Positions 8,420-17,135 of a stretch of 64,000 nt of DNA are shown piece after piece. The DNA is taken from contig NZ_PYOM01000004.1 in assembly GCF_003026365.1 (NCBI RefSeq), positions 186,001 to 250,000 of the forward strand, in the 5' to 3' direction. The DNA is from Photobacterium angustum. GTDB lineage: Bacteria; Pseudomonadota; Gammaproteobacteria; Enterobacterales; Vibrionaceae. The notes beneath the pieces were generated by a model. The model was given only the letters and a program-made list of their open reading frames with translations, searched no databases and had not been told where the DNA came from. Position 1 is the first letter of the stretch; each line of letters begins with the position of its first letter. Both the position numbers and the translations under genes were made by a program.

Positions 8420-9631
8420 ATGAGTAATTTAACACTAAACCAACTTCCCGTGACCGTGCTGTCGGGCTTCTTGGGGGCGGGAAAAACTACAGTTCTCAGT
8501 CATATATTGAATAATCGGCAAGACAAAAAGGTCGCAGTTATAGTGAATGATATGAGTGAGATCAACATAGATGCAGCCATAGTTAAAAATGAGGTCTCGC
8601 TTAACAGAAGCGAGGAAAAGCTTATCGAGATGAGTAACGGCTGCATCTGCTGTACATTGCGAGAAGACTTATTAGTTGAAGTGACAAAACTGGCAAAAGA
8701 TGGACACTTTGACTACCTCGTCATTGAGTCAACAGGTATATCAGAGCCATTGCCCGTAGCAGAAACCTTCACCTTTGCTGATGACAGTGGCATTTCTCTT
8801 AATGATGTAGCAAGACTCGATACCATGGTGACCGTGGTCGATTCAATTAACTTCTTACGAGACTATGATGAGGCAAAACAGCTAAGTGATACGAGAGAAT
8901 CTTTAGGAGAGGATGATGACCGCAGCGTTGCTGATCTCTTAGTTGATCAAGTGGAATTTGCTGATGTGATCTTAATTAGCAAGACAGATCTGACACCGCA
9001 GGAAGAGGTAGAAAGGCTAGTAGCCATTCTAAAGACTCTCAATACACACGCCAAGATTATCCCAATCGCCAATGGAAAAGTCGAGCTTGATTATGTGCTT
9101 AACACTGAGTCGTTTGACTTCTCTAAAGCCCAACAAGCACCTGGATGGTTGAAGGAGATGCGAGGTGAGCATGTCCCAGAAACTCAAGAATATGGCATTG
9201 CTAGCTTTCACTTCACCGCAAGGCGCCCGTTTAACCCGAAAAAATTTTATGATCTTCTGCATAACACTGAAGGCTTTGGCAAACTTATTCGCTCAAAGGG
9301 CTACTTCTGGTTAGCCACTAAGCCTGATCTCGTAGGCCAGTGGAGCCAAGCTGGTGGTATCGCTCGATATGGATTAGCTGGAACCTTCTGGAAGGCAGTG
9401 CCAAAAGATCGTTGGCCTTCTGATGTGGAATATTTGGACGCTATCTATGAGCACTGGGAAGAACCATTTGGGGACATGAGGCAGGAGCTAGTGTTTATCG
9501 GTCAGGGGCTGGATGAAGCTAAATTCAGATCTGCGCTAAATGAATGTCTTTTAACTCAAGAGGAGGTCGAGAAAGGCCGAAGTTACTGGCTTTCTCTAGA
9601 AGATCCCTTCCCAAGTTGGGAAGCTAGGTAA
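8420..9631 (+). CDS. COG0523 (CobW/ZagA-type) zinc-responsive GTPase
   Basis: This G3E-family P-loop GTPase is a putative zinc metallochaperone. The ATG at 8420 is chosen over the upstream TTG at 8411 because AGGG sits about 10 bases before it, giving 403 residues. Visible motifs are Walker [10 protein letters not shown] at the N-terminus, the family metal-binding GCICC motif at about residue 75, [10 protein letters not shown] (Walker B/switch region) and the guanine-specificity motif SKTD. The CobW C-terminal domain follows. COG0523 members under Zur control serve zinc-starvation responses, and the perfect Zur palindrome just upstream supports that class rather than cobalamin synthesis. It is divergent from the iron-regulated receptor and appears monocistronic. 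Confidence 0.9.
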   Translation: MSNLTLNQLPVTVLSGFLGAGKTTVLSHILNNRQDKKVAVIVNDMSEINIDAAIVKNEVSLNRSEEKLIEMSNGCICCTLREDLLVEVTKLAKDGHFDYLVIESTGISEPLPVAETFTFADDSGISLNDVARLDTMVTVVDSINFLRDYDEAKQLSDTRESLGEDDDRSVADLLVDQVEFADVILISKTDLTPQEEVERLVAILKTLNTHAKIIPIANGKVELDYVLNTESFDFSKAQQAPGWLKEMRGEHVPETQEYGIASFHFTARRPFNPKKFYDLLHNTEGFGKLIRSKGYFWLATKPDLVGQWSQAGGIARYGLAGTFWKAVPKDRWPSDVEYLDAIYEHWEEPFGDMRQELVFIGQGLDEAKFRSALNECLLTQEEVEKGRSYWLSLEDPFPSWEAR

Positions 9632-9733
9632 AATAAGGGTTGTGATCATTAATCATAAATGTATTTAGGACGTTTAAACCAGCAATACCACTCTTAGACG
9701 TTCATAATAGAATCGCCACTATCTTACAAGTTA

Positions 9734-10102
9734 CTATGAGGTAGTGGCGTACATTTTCAATACCTCGAGTGGCACACTCTCAAGGGCACTCTCTTCACAA
9801 CTTTCTAAAACGACGAGAGGAGCACACCCAGCCAGCCAAGCTTCTTTCCAACGCAATGCGCATAGACACCAGCGATCACCCGGTTTTAACCCTGGGAAGT
9901 CAAACTCTGGCCTAGGAGTAGAGAGATCATTACCACAGGCTTCGGTGAAAGTAAGGAAGTCTTCAGTCATGACGGCGCAGATAGTATGTTTACCCATGTC
10001 GATGCCAGCGGTTCGACAGTAGCCATCTCTAAAATATCCAGTTTTGGGTTTGCAACTGCAAAGCTCTAATGACTCGCCAAGTACATTGTTTGTGGTGTTC
10101 AT
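9734..10102 (-). CDS. DUF2237 family protein
   Basis: A small 122-residue soluble protein of the DUF2237 (COG3651) family, recognised by the N-terminal LGxxLxxCSxxPxTGxFRDGxC pattern, the GxHTICAVMTxDFL block and the LKPGDRWCLCALRW block. The biochemical role of the family is unknown. Several conserved Cys and His residues suggest possible metal binding. The gene converges on the COG0523 GTPase. A CGCCACTA...TAGTGGCG inverted repeat at 9713-9748 overlaps its last codons and may end one or both transcripts. No partner gene is adjacent on its own strand. Confidence 0.85.
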   Translation of the reverse strand: MNTTNNVLGESLELCSCKPKTGYFRDGYCRTAGIDMGKHTICAVMTEDFLTFTEACGNDLSTPRPEFDFPGLKPGDRWCLCALRWKEAWLAGCAPLVVLESCEESALESVPLEVLKMYATTS

Positions 10103-10465
10103 TATGATTCCTAGTATGAGGTTACTCGACTAAAAGTGTAGTAAAGTTCATATGGTATAAGGCGCTGAAGCCGTGATTATTTTGAACATACGTACGATAG
10201 GATAAAGGCTAGTCAAGCCGCTTCTGGTGCCTTAATATTTTCACCGCTACCTAAACGATTATTCAATGGGCGTAATATAGTTTCTTAACGAAAACTGAGT
10301 TAAATGAGACACAGTAGTTTGAAACAATAGGCAACAGCACTGAACGCAGTAGAATATAAGCGAGCCCAAATAGCTAGCTCGTTTTTCGATAGAAGTTGTT
10401 TAGAGAGAGGACTCTAAAAGACTTGCGCCGAATTAGAACAAATACCTTAAAACAAAAATAGTCTG
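10103..10465. other. Gene-free interval with one dispersed-repeat copy
   Basis: No credible coding sequence is seen. The interval carries copy A of the GAGCTAG-type repeat at 10360-10381 and the upstream region of the DUF2237 gene. No clear promoter was identified. Confidence 0.5.
10360..10381. repeat. Dispersed palindromic repeat, copy A
   Basis: GCGAGCCCAAATAGCTAGCTCG followed by TTTTTCGATAGAAG. CGAGC and GCTCG form a short stem and the T-run behind it makes this copy terminator-like on the plus strand. It shares core and trailing sequence with the copies at 13018, 15052 and 17464. Confidence 0.5.
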
Positions 10466-11014
10466 TTAACCGTCACTTAATTTACTAATGATAAACTGCG
10501 CCCTTTCTTTAACTGATACCTTTGGAATTTCGATTAAGTCATAACTAAACTTTTTATATGCATTCACCATTTTATGATATGTTGCGACAGCTTCATTGAA
10601 ATCTTGTTTTCGCTCAGCATCATTTTCATAAATTTCTTCCCAAGGAGGAAAAATGAAAACTTTACGGTAATAATCTAATTCACGACATTTAGCTAACAAA
10701 AGTTCCGAAATAGGTATGCACTCAAGCTTACTGTAACCATACGAGTCAATAATACTTCGGTCGTAAAACTTAATTTCAGTACCACCAAAGTTCTCGTAAT
10801 TGTTGATTTCTTCAAGAACCATTTCATCTCGGAATGCAACCTTATCTAACCACGGTAATGCACTACCTTGCGATTTTACTTGGGCTTGAATTACTTTACG
10901 CCCAACTTCTGGTGCACTTTGGTATCCCATTTGGCATAACAGATCGATAACTGAGGTCTTACCTGAGCCAGGCCCACCTGTAAAAATAACTCGATTACTC
11001 AAATCATACTCCAT
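10466..11014 (-). CDS. AAA_28-type P-loop ATPase/kinase
   Basis: The 182-residue protein opens with a Walker A motif (FTGGPGSGKTSVIDLL) at about residues 11-22. It has DRSIIDSYGY, a Walker B-like or lid Asp, near the middle, and KQDFNEAVATYHKM towards the C-terminus. The layout fits the AAA_28 family of small NTPases related to nucleotide kinases. The substrate is unknown. It lies alone in the accessory region with no operon partner and about 220 bases of gene-free DNA upstream. Genes of this type are often found in mobile or integron-linked islands, which fits the surroundings. Confidence 0.75.
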   Translation of the reverse strand: MEYDLSNRVIFTGGPGSGKTSVIDLLCQMGYQSAPEVGRKVIQAQVKSQGSALPWLDKVAFRDEMVLEEINNYENFGGTEIKFYDRSIIDSYGYSKLECIPISELLLAKCRELDYYRKVFIFPPWEEIYENDAERKQDFNEAVATYHKMVNAYKKFSYDLIEIPKVSVKERAQFIISKLSDG

Positions 11015-11114
11015 ATATAGCTAACACTTTTTATAAGGGGTACATCCGTACTTTATAATCAAACAATTTTGTAATCATTTTTATTTTCATAAAAATCAAC
11101 ACCCTGAAAACCTT

Positions 11115-11171
11115 CAGACTGAGTTTGCTCGATCTGTACTGAAAAAACTTCGAAGGGGAATACTCAGTCTG
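11115..11171. repeat. Inverted repeat with 10-bp perfect arms
   Basis: CAGACTGAGT (11115-11124) and ACTCAGTCTG (11162-11171) flank 37 bases, and weaker pairing continues outward (CTTC against GAAAG). It lies between the GNAT gene at 11241 and the ATPase gene start. It could be a terminator for the GNAT gene (minus strand) or a decayed recombination site. Confidence 0.45.
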
Positions 11172-11240
11172 TGAAAGTTTTTGGACATATATGAATTATG
11201 TTCTTTGTTAAGATAGGAAAATACGGAATAGTTTTTGTTA

Positions 11241-11783
11241 TTACTTTACAGTCAATTTCCTGTGGCTCTTTAGCTGTAAAGTGTAGATATGATCATCATA
11301 CAGCTGTCCTCGAATTTCATAAGCGTTTTGTTCAATTTTTGATAAATTGAATCCACATTTCTCTAAGACTCTTTCTGATGCAATATTACCTTTGGTAACT
11401 ACGGCATTATAGCCATTTACTTCATCAATATTCTGTGTCCAAGCTAATAAAGCTTCTAGGGATTCTGTCGCATAGCCTATACCATGGAAACAAGGTAATA
11501 GTAGATAACCAATTTCCGCTATACCGTCGGCCAAGTTAAAACCTGTTATTCCAACCTTATTTCCAGATTCTTTTTCTATAATTACTAAACATAGCCAATG
11601 TTCTGAATCTGTTGTCCAGTTTGGCAGCCTAGACTCAAAACCAGTTTTAATATCAGTTTCACTCCGCTGGTCAAAACACAAATCAATTATCACGGGATCA
11701 GTCTGAAGCTCGTAGTATAAAGACCAATCCTCGCCGGATAGTTGCCTCATGATTAACCGCTTTGTCTCGATATTGATAGCCAT
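11241..11783 (-). CDS. GNAT acetyltransferase, RimJ/RimL type
   Basis: A 180-residue GNAT-fold protein of the kind that acetylates N-terminal amines or small molecules using acetyl-CoA. It begins with the typical IETKRLIMRQLSGEDWSLYYEL motif, has the central beta-strand pair AEIGYLLLPCFHGIGYATESLEALLAW (motif A, acetyl-CoA pyrophosphate loop G-x-G-x-A) and the late NIASERVLEKCGFN motif. The substrate cannot be predicted. It is a single gene on the minus strand. No attC-like site was found at its 3' end, so it is not clearly a cassette, although it resembles the cassette genes at 17.6-20.7 kb in kind. Confidence 0.82.
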   Translation of the reverse strand: MAINIETKRLIMRQLSGEDWSLYYELQTDPVIIDLCFDQRSETDIKTGFESRLPNWTTDSEHWLCLVIIEKESGNKVGITGFNLADGIAEIGYLLLPCFHGIGYATESLEALLAWTQNIDEVNGYNAVVTKGNIASERVLEKCGFNLSKIEQNAYEIRGQLYDDHIYTLQLKSHRKLTVK

Positions 11784-12080
11784 AAGGTACCTGCTTCCAT
11801 ATAAGTTTTTTAAAAAATATACTTTTTCTGATTAGAAACTCTAAGTCAACGTCAAAGTCCAACTATCAAGGTATGGGGCACTTCTGATCTGCGAAGTGCC
11901 AACTGTAAATGTGAGCACCAAACAACTTTATCATTACGCCAATTAAAAGTCCCCTTAGTTTACTCACGACGAAAAGTAGTCATTTCTCAAAAAATTCCAA
12001 ATCCGCGCTATTAAAAGCATAGCGCTCCATTCTTTATTCGATTATACTTTCGCTCTGTTTTTAATAGCATAAAAATCAAA
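11784..12080. other. Gene-free divergent interval
   Basis: The gap separates the GNAT gene and the HxlR regulator. It holds a perfect 8-bp inverted repeat, GGCACTTC (11877-11884) and GAAGTGCC (11893-11900), a possible operator or short hairpin. No coding sequence is credible. Confidence 0.45.
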
Positions 12081-12428
12081 ATGACTCATTTTAACAATCC
12101 AGGAAAATCAGTTCGTGGTTCAGAATCCGGTAATCCAATCATGACATTATTTGATTTACTGGGGCGCCGGTGGGCTATGGGAGTTCTTTGGCAGCTATGT
12201 TCAGGTGGTCCATGCACGTTTCGTGAGTTACAGAATCGTTGTGAATCAATTTCTCCTGCCGTTTTAAACTCAAGAATTCGAGATTTAAGACAGGCAAAAT
12301 TACTCGAGCGCGGAGAATGTGGTTATCAAGTAACGGATTTAGGAAAACAAATCATTACATCACTCTACCCATTAAAAGATCTTTCTGAACAATGGGTTAG
12401 TCAACTTCAAAAAATAGAATCGGAATAA
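12081..12428 (+). CDS. HxlR-family transcriptional regulator
   Basis: The 115-residue winged-helix protein matches the HxlR family: LFDLLGRRWAMGVLWQL in helix 1, TFRELQNRCESISPAVLNSRIRDLRQAKLLERG across the recognition helix, and GYQVTDLGKQI in the wing. Family members are small dimeric regulators that often respond to electrophiles or redox stress and usually control a neighbouring gene. Unusually it lacks the single N-terminal cysteine found in many HxlR proteins. The YciI-like gene follows 88 bases downstream on the same strand and is a plausible target or operon partner. Confidence 0.85.
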   Translation: MTHFNNPGKSVRGSESGNPIMTLFDLLGRRWAMGVLWQLCSGGPCTFRELQNRCESISPAVLNSRIRDLRQAKLLERGECGYQVTDLGKQIITSLYPLKDLSEQWVSQLQKIESE

Positions 12429-12516
12429 TAAAAGTTCAACGTGTCTTGTTGCACTTCAACTGAAACTATATCAATACTGTAATTAATACAAAAAATATCT
12501 TACACAAGGACTAACT

Positions 12517-12804
12517 ATGTTCATTGTATCTTTAACTTATATTAGTAAAATGTCTGAAGTTGATAAGCACCTCGAGGCTCATATTCAGTACTTGGATAAG
12601 TACTACAAGTTAGGTATTTTCCTTGCTTCTGGTAGAAAAGTTCCTCGAAATGGTGGCGTTATACTCGCGAAGGCTGAAAACCTTGATGAGCTAGAAGTAA
12701 TCTTAAACAATGACCCTTTTAAAATTCACAATCTAGCCAATTACGAAATTACCAAGTTTGTACCAAGTAAGACAGTTCCAAAACTTGCTTTTTTAATTAA
12801 ATAA
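12517..12804 (+). CDS. YciI-like protein
   Basis: A 95-residue protein of the YciI-like (YCII) dimeric alpha+beta barrel family. The HLEAHIQYLDKYYKLGIFLASGRKVPRNGGVILA stretch contains the conserved His and the sequence around the presumed active site. The family includes chlorinated-compound dehydrochlorinase-like enzymes and many proteins of unknown role, so no reaction can be named. AAGGAC lies 10 bases before the ATG. It follows the HxlR gene on the same strand, suggesting shared control. Confidence 0.82.
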   Translation: MFIVSLTYISKMSEVDKHLEAHIQYLDKYYKLGIFLASGRKVPRNGGVILAKAENLDELEVILNNDPFKIHNLANYEITKFVPSKTVPKLAFLIK

Positions 12805-13219
12805 TCCTTTAGATAAACCTAAATAGAATAAATATCAGCATAATGGATCTACAGCAAACTTATTTGTGTTTATCTTCGAGACAGTATGATCTTCGTTGAC
12901 TCAGTTTTGTCCTAAAGCGACTTAAACATCCTAACGATCTTTGTATTAGTTTATTTAGGGTAACCGCCTCTAGCAGAATCAAACGCCTGACTATGTGAAA
13001 CTCACAATGGACATATATGAGCTAGTTAAGATAGCTAGCTCATTGTTGGACAGTAATGAGTTTGGGCCTTCGGCAGCGATCTACACGTCGGATAACTTCT
13101 GGTATTACAAAACGACAATCGCACCTCTATGTGAGATGCCGACCATGCAAGCTTTTAGACAAAAGCTGTTACCATGACTTTGAACTCCCACATATTTTAA
13201 ATGCTAATTTAATGAGAAG
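12805..13219. other. Gene-free interval with dispersed-repeat copy B
   Basis: Short overlapping open frames here have no ribosome site and unnatural composition, so no gene is called. The interval carries copy B of the dispersed repeat (13018-13042) and forms the 3' flank of the GlxA-type regulator. Confidence 0.5.
13018..13042. repeat. Dispersed palindromic repeat, copy B
   Basis: TGAGCTAG and CTAGCTCA form a perfect 8-bp stem around TTAAGATAG. The trailing sequence TTGTTGGACAGTAATG is shared with copy D. No T-run follows, so this copy looks less like a simple terminator than copy A. Confidence 0.55.
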
Positions 13220-14155
13220 TTATTCGGCTGTTGAATCAGTACTAAACCGTTTTCTGAACTCTGTTGGAGTAAGGCCATACTCCCTCATAAAGACCTTCCT
13301 AAAAGCGCTAACATCTTGATACCCCACATCATAAGAGATTTCAGAGATTCCTTTTTTAGTTAGTTCAATCAGTTGACATGCATTATGTAATCGCAATTTT
13401 TGCAAGTACTGGACTATGGTAGAGTCAACGGCTTTTATAAACCGCCTTTGTAGAGTTCGAGGGCTAACAAAGTAACTCTCTGCTATGTTTTTTACAGAAA
13501 AAGGTTTGGCGTAGTGTTCGTCCAAATGACTTTGAACCCTAAGAACCAATTCATCACCGTGGTCAAGTTTTGGTATAAATTGATGGTAAAACCGCTGCTC
13601 ACGAAAGCCGCTATCAACCACCATTTCTTTTGATAGACTTAGAGCAATTGTGGGTGAAGAGAATAACGAAATTATCTCAAATACCAAATCAAGCCATGCC
13701 ATACGGCCGCCTGCGGTAATGATGTTACCTTCATTTACAATGATCGCATTGTCGTTGAGTTTTGCTCTGGGAAAAGCCGAGCGAAAAGACTCACCTAGTC
13801 GCCAATGTGTCGTACAAAACTTGTTATCCAGAAAACCGCCTCTTGCAAGAATAAATGCACCAACACAAGCTGAAGCTAATATAGCGCCTTGTTGCTGCAT
13901 TTTTAAAAGATATTGATTTAAAAACGTATTGTGTTGGGTGTAGAAATCGTCGTTGATGCAGGGAGGCAACACCACAACCTTAGCATGTCTTTCAATATCA
14001 AGTTGTTCCAACGTATTTATACCCACATCGAATCTAATGGATGCATCAAACTGCTGACAGATTGTGTTCGCAAGCATCATCGTTTCAGCAAAGCCATGTA
14101 CTGCGGATTGACTGGCTGTCGGGTAATTAATGATCTCTATTTTAACTATTTTCAT
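13220..14155 (-). CDS. GlxA-type AraC-family regulator with DJ-1/PfpI domain
   Basis: The 311-residue protein joins an N-terminal class-I-amidotransferase-like domain to a C-terminal AraC helix-turn-helix pair. In the N-terminal domain ILASACVGAFILARGGFLDNK holds the elbow Cys near residue 97, and AGGRMAWLDL lies further on. In the C-terminal domain SPRTLQRRFIKAV and ISYDVGYQDVSAFRKVFMREYGLTPTEFR are visible. Such proteins are transcription factors that sense small molecules, often controlling neighbouring catabolic or amidohydrolase genes. It is divergent from the isochorismatase-like hydrolase at 14267, which is the likely target. The open frame begins with a Met and reads straight into the conserved domain. 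Confidence 0.88.
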   Translation of the reverse strand: MKIVKIEIINYPTASQSAVHGFAETMMLANTICQQFDASIRFDVGINTLEQLDIERHAKVVVLPPCINDDFYTQHNTFLNQYLLKMQQQGAILASACVGAFILARGGFLDNKFCTTHWRLGESFRSAFPRAKLNDNAIIVNEGNIITAGGRMAWLDLVFEIISLFSSPTIALSLSKEMVVDSGFREQRFYHQFIPKLDHGDELVLRVQSHLDEHYAKPFSVKNIAESYFVSPRTLQRRFIKAVDSTIVQYLQKLRLHNACQLIELTKKGISEISYDVGYQDVSAFRKVFMREYGLTPTEFRKRFSTDSTAE

Positions 14156-14266
14156 CTCAAGATCGTTGTCGTATTTGCCTTCTAATGTGTCATTTTAGCC
14201 TCTCGTCCTAGAAGTTCAAATTCAACATAATAAACGCATCAAAACGAGACACTCAAAGGAAACATC

Positions 14267-14791
14267 ATGACTAAACAAGCACTAATTGTAATCGACATCC
14301 AAAATGACTATTTCGCTGACGGTAAATACCCTCTTTATCAACCTGAAACTACAACTGCAAAAATCCTAGAAGCTATGGCCATTGCAAATGCGAAGAACAT
14401 CCCGATTATTCATATTCAACATCTAGTATCTCCTGAACTAGGTGAAGGTCTATTTTTCTATGATGAATCAGAAGGCGCTAACATTCATAAAGATATTATG
14501 GCAGCAGCACCTAACTCACCAGTTGTTGTTAAGCGTCATGCTGATTGTTTCGAGAAAACCAATTTCGAAGAATTACTTCAGGGCATGGGAGTAAAAGAGA
14601 TCGTATTAACGGGAATGATGACTCATAACTGTGTTACACATACTGCGCTGTCTCCAGCAGCAGAAAAATACACCCCGAAAGTCATTGAGGAGTGTTGTTG
14701 TACAGTTGATTCTATTGCTCATGCATTAGCTGTAAATTCTATGCAAGTTCGTGGTATCCCAATGGTGAGTATTGAAAACGCATTCGCATAA
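14267..14791 (+). CDS. Isochorismatase-like cysteine hydrolase
   Basis: A 174-residue cysteine hydrolase with the complete catalytic triad of the family: Asp10 in VIDIQNDY, Lys89 in VVVKRHADCF and Cys122 in GMMTHNCVTHTA. Family members hydrolyse amides such as nicotinamide, N-carbamoyl compounds or isochorismate, and this sequence does not point to one substrate. AAAGGAAACATC before the ATG is a strong ribosome site. It is transcribed away from the GlxA-type regulator, a common regulator-target layout. No other gene follows in the operon. Confidence 0.87.
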   Translation: MTKQALIVIDIQNDYFADGKYPLYQPETTTAKILEAMAIANAKNIPIIHIQHLVSPELGEGLFFYDESEGANIHKDIMAAAPNSPVVVKRHADCFEKTNFEELLQGMGVKEIVLTGMMTHNCVTHTALSPAAEKYTPKVIEECCCTVDSIAHALAVNSMQVRGIPMVSIENAFA

Positions 14792-15165
14792 ATTACGATA
14801 GTTTCACAAGACAATCTGTTCAATATGATGCCACTCATAATCTGATTGGCATTTCTCCGTAACTGCTGGCGACCTTCCTTGTACATTACTGCATGGTTAT
14901 TCATTAGTTGGTAGAATTAACCTAGTGCCCTGATAACTTTTGAGAGGTTCCGTGTAGTGCCGTTCTGGTATCTGCTATAACTTCCTGTATCGCAAACTCA
15001 GCAAAGTAATCTGCTGCTGAGTAATCGCAATAAACGGGAAAAGGGAAGATTTGAGCTAGCCAAGATAGCTTGCTAGTTTTGGATAAAAGTTTATTAGACC
15101 TTTTGATCTATTAAGACTGGTTAATTTGAGGAAAAGTAAACAACGCTCAACTCAACTACTGGAGG
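14792..15165. other. Gene-free interval with dispersed-repeat copy C
   Basis: Between the hydrolase and the convergent ogt-like gene there is no credible ORF. Copy C of the dispersed repeat lies at 15052-15076. The remainder shows no other feature I can support. Confidence 0.5.
15052..15076. repeat. Dispersed palindromic repeat, copy C
   Basis: TGAGCTAGCCAAGATAGCTT followed by GCTAGTTTTGGATAAAAG. CTAGC and GCTAG form the stem. The core CCAAGATAGC and trailing TTTTGGATA match the other copies. Confidence 0.5.
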
Positions 15166-15663
15166 TCAGGTTTTAGGTGCTGAGTCTTCGCCAGTTCCCT
15201 CTATCTCTAATAAGGACTGTTTTCTCTCTATTCCACCCGCGTACCCGGTTAATTTACCATTCTTACCGATCACTCGGTGGCACGGCACAATCACTGATAC
15301 TGGGTTCTTTCCATTGGCTAAGCCCACTGCTCTAACCGCTTTCGGGTTACCTATCGCCTCAGCTAGTTGAGCATAACTCCATGTATCTCCGTAAGGAATG
15401 GTCGTCAATGCTTGCCAAACTGATTGCTGAAACGTGGTGCCTTTAGCTGCGATCGGGACATTAAACTGGATGACCTCGCCCGTAAAATAACGATCGAGCT
15501 GCTCTATGACCAACTGGAAAATCGGGAAACTATCTTCCTTTATACCCAATTCCTCTGGCCTCGTAGTGTTTGTTTCAAACCAAACGCCGAGCAAGCCTTG
15601 GTCGTTAGCCTGTAAAGTAACGGTACCTAGCGGGCTGTCATAATAAGTAAAACGGTTCGCCAT
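15166..15663 (-). CDS. ogt: Methylated-DNA--protein-cysteine methyltransferase
   Basis: The 165-residue protein repairs O6-methylguanine by transferring the methyl group to its own cysteine. The start chosen is MANRFTYYDSPLG, preceded by TAGGAGAAATC; the open frame extends 46 residues further upstream without support. PVSVIVPCHRVIG holds the acceptor Cys, preceded by the DNA-binding helix FQQSVWQALTTIPYGDTWSY and the arginine-finger AVRAVGLANG. It follows the Ada-AlkA-like gene by 95 bases on the same strand, forming a small alkylation-repair operon. Confidence 0.92.
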   Translation of the reverse strand: MANRFTYYDSPLGTVTLQANDQGLLGVWFETNTTRPEELGIKEDSFPIFQLVIEQLDRYFTGEVIQFNVPIAAKGTTFQQSVWQALTTIPYGDTWSYAQLAEAIGNPKAVRAVGLANGKNPVSVIVPCHRVIGKNGKLTGYAGGIERKQSLLEIEGTGEDSAPKT

Positions 15664-15758
15664 GATTTCTCCTAGTTTTAAATCGCTTGTGTTAAATAAA
15701 TTGCAGTATTCATCGGCCTGTAAGTTGACCGCCACTTCTGTACAAACAAGTGAACAAA

Positions 15759-17135
15759 TTAAGACTGATTCCAGCAGTGGAAGGTGGCATAGCTTCCCCA
15801 AGGTGAAACACTTTCCACATTAATATCAGGGCGATGCTCAATGAACTTCTTCACCACTAAATCCCCCACCAATAAATGGTTCGGTTCACTTAATCCTCGA
15901 AGTAGCGCGTATTGGATAGTCCAAGGGCCAATGCCTTTTAGGTCAATCCATTTGGAAGGGTGCTCAGCTTGATTGTCGACCATATATTCAGCAAAACGCT
16001 TTAAGGTCTCCTTACGACTTCCCGGTATTCTCAGGAAACTTACATCAGCCTCAGCAATTTGTTTTGGTGTCGGGAAGTAGGTTTTCTTATCCGTATCAGA
16101 AAGTTCTCTAACCAATAGATTAAGCTGACCAATCGCTGCGTTGACAGACACTTGCTGTCCGAGGATCGCTCTCACTCCCGCTTCCCAAGCACTCCATACA
16201 CCAGGAATACGAATACCACTTCTGACCACTAAGTTAGGCTCTATCGTCTTAAAGAAAGCTTCAATTTTAGCAATGTCGACATCGAGGTCGAACATGCGTC
16301 GAATATTGGAGATCAAACTTTTCAGCTGATTTATGTCGTCCAACTCAAACTCGATATCCAATCGATTTTTTTTGGCTAAGGTCGCCTTAAACCCCCCCTT
16401 CGAACCATTAACCTTCACCGTGCGTTGATAATAGTCTTCGCCTACTTCTTCTATACCCTCAATCATTCTTCGTCGATAGAAATCCAACAAATGGTTCCAG
16501 TCGAATGGTCCATGAAAGGCAAGTTGGATACGATTACTCAAATTGTCAGTAGGTTTGGCTCGTCGAATCTGACTGGGTGAGATCTTCAGCTCTTTTTGAA
16601 ATGCATCGTTGAAACGACGCGTGCTATTAAAGCCACTCGCAAAGCCAACATCCGTAATACTCATACTGCTGGTATGCAGTAAATGCTTAGCAAACATCAA
16701 CTGGCTGTAAAGGCTATATTGCTTAGGTGACACACCGATGTAGGTGTTGAATAAAGCTCGTAAGTATCGGTCAGATATACCCAAACGCGCAGCGAGATCA
16801 GTAATCGAACCTGCGCTCAATGCACCACTATCGATAAGTTGCATAGCTCGAAGAAAGGTGGTTTCAACGCCTTTCCATGCAGGTGAAAAAGGGGCGCTAT
16901 CTGGCCGACATCGTAAGCAAGGCCGATAGCCTGCTTTTAATGCCTGAACTTGATGAGAAAAGTATTCAACATTCTCTTCTTTAGGTGGTGTTGCTGGGCA
17001 GATAGGGCGACAAAAAATCCCGGTCGTTTTTACCGCAGTGAAAAACTTACCATCAAAGCGCGCGTCTCGCGCATATCGAGCCAAATGGCACTGTTCCTTG
17101 GTTAACATGCAGTTATTATCGATATTTTCCGACAT
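15759..17135 (-). CDS. Ada-type regulator fused to AlkA DNA glycosylase
   Basis: This 458-residue protein combines three modules. The N-terminal Ada zinc domain has Cys42, Cys46, Cys73 and Cys76 (FCRPICPATPP, CLRCRPD) and takes methyl groups from DNA phosphotriesters. An AraC helix-turn-helix pair follows at about 95-190. The AlkA-like part has an N-terminal domain and a helix-hairpin-helix glycosylase (VWSAWEAGVRAILGQQVSVNAAIGQ, LKGIGPWTIQYALLRGL) with the conserved Asp in LLVGDLVVKK. Self-methylation would switch on the operon while the glycosylase removes alkylated bases. Such fusions are common in bacteria lacking the fused Ada O6 domain, which here is supplied by the next gene. Confidence 0.9.
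   Translation of the reverse strand: MSENIDNNCMLTKEQCHLARYARDARFDGKFFTAVKTTGIFCRPICPATPPKEENVEYFSHQVQALKAGYRPCLRCRPDSAPFSPAWKGVETTFLRAMQLIDSGALSAGSITDLAARLGISDRYLRALFNTYIGVSPKQYSLYSQLMFAKHLLHTSSMSITDVGFASGFNSTRRFNDAFQKELKISPSQIRRAKPTDNLSNRIQLAFHGPFDWNHLLDFYRRRMIEGIEEVGEDYYQRTVKVNGSKGGFKATLAKKNRLDIEFELDDINQLKSLISNIRRMFDLDVDIAKIEAFFKTIEPNLVVRSGIRIPGVWSAWEAGVRAILGQQVSVNAAIGQLNLLVRELSDTDKKTYFPTPKQIAEADVSFLRIPGSRKETLKRFAEYMVDNQAEHPSKWIDLKGIGPWTIQYALLRGLSEPNHLLVGDLVVKKFIEHRPDINVESVSPWGSYATFHCWNQS

Noticed and set aside
9641..9660. TGATCATTAATC near the end of the COG0523 gene as an RctB iteron
   Set aside because: It has the TGATCAT core but lacks the TTYCR tail, and such a core is expected by chance in AT-rich DNA.
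9713..9748. CGCCACTA...TAGTGGCG hairpin as a definite terminator
   Set aside because: It overlaps the last codons of the DUF2237 gene and lacks a convincing T-run on the plus strand, so it is mentioned only as possible.
12995..13319. Two overlapping short plus-strand frames
   Set aside because: They overlap each other and the GlxA-type gene, cross the dispersed repeat, and have no ribosome site or natural protein composition.
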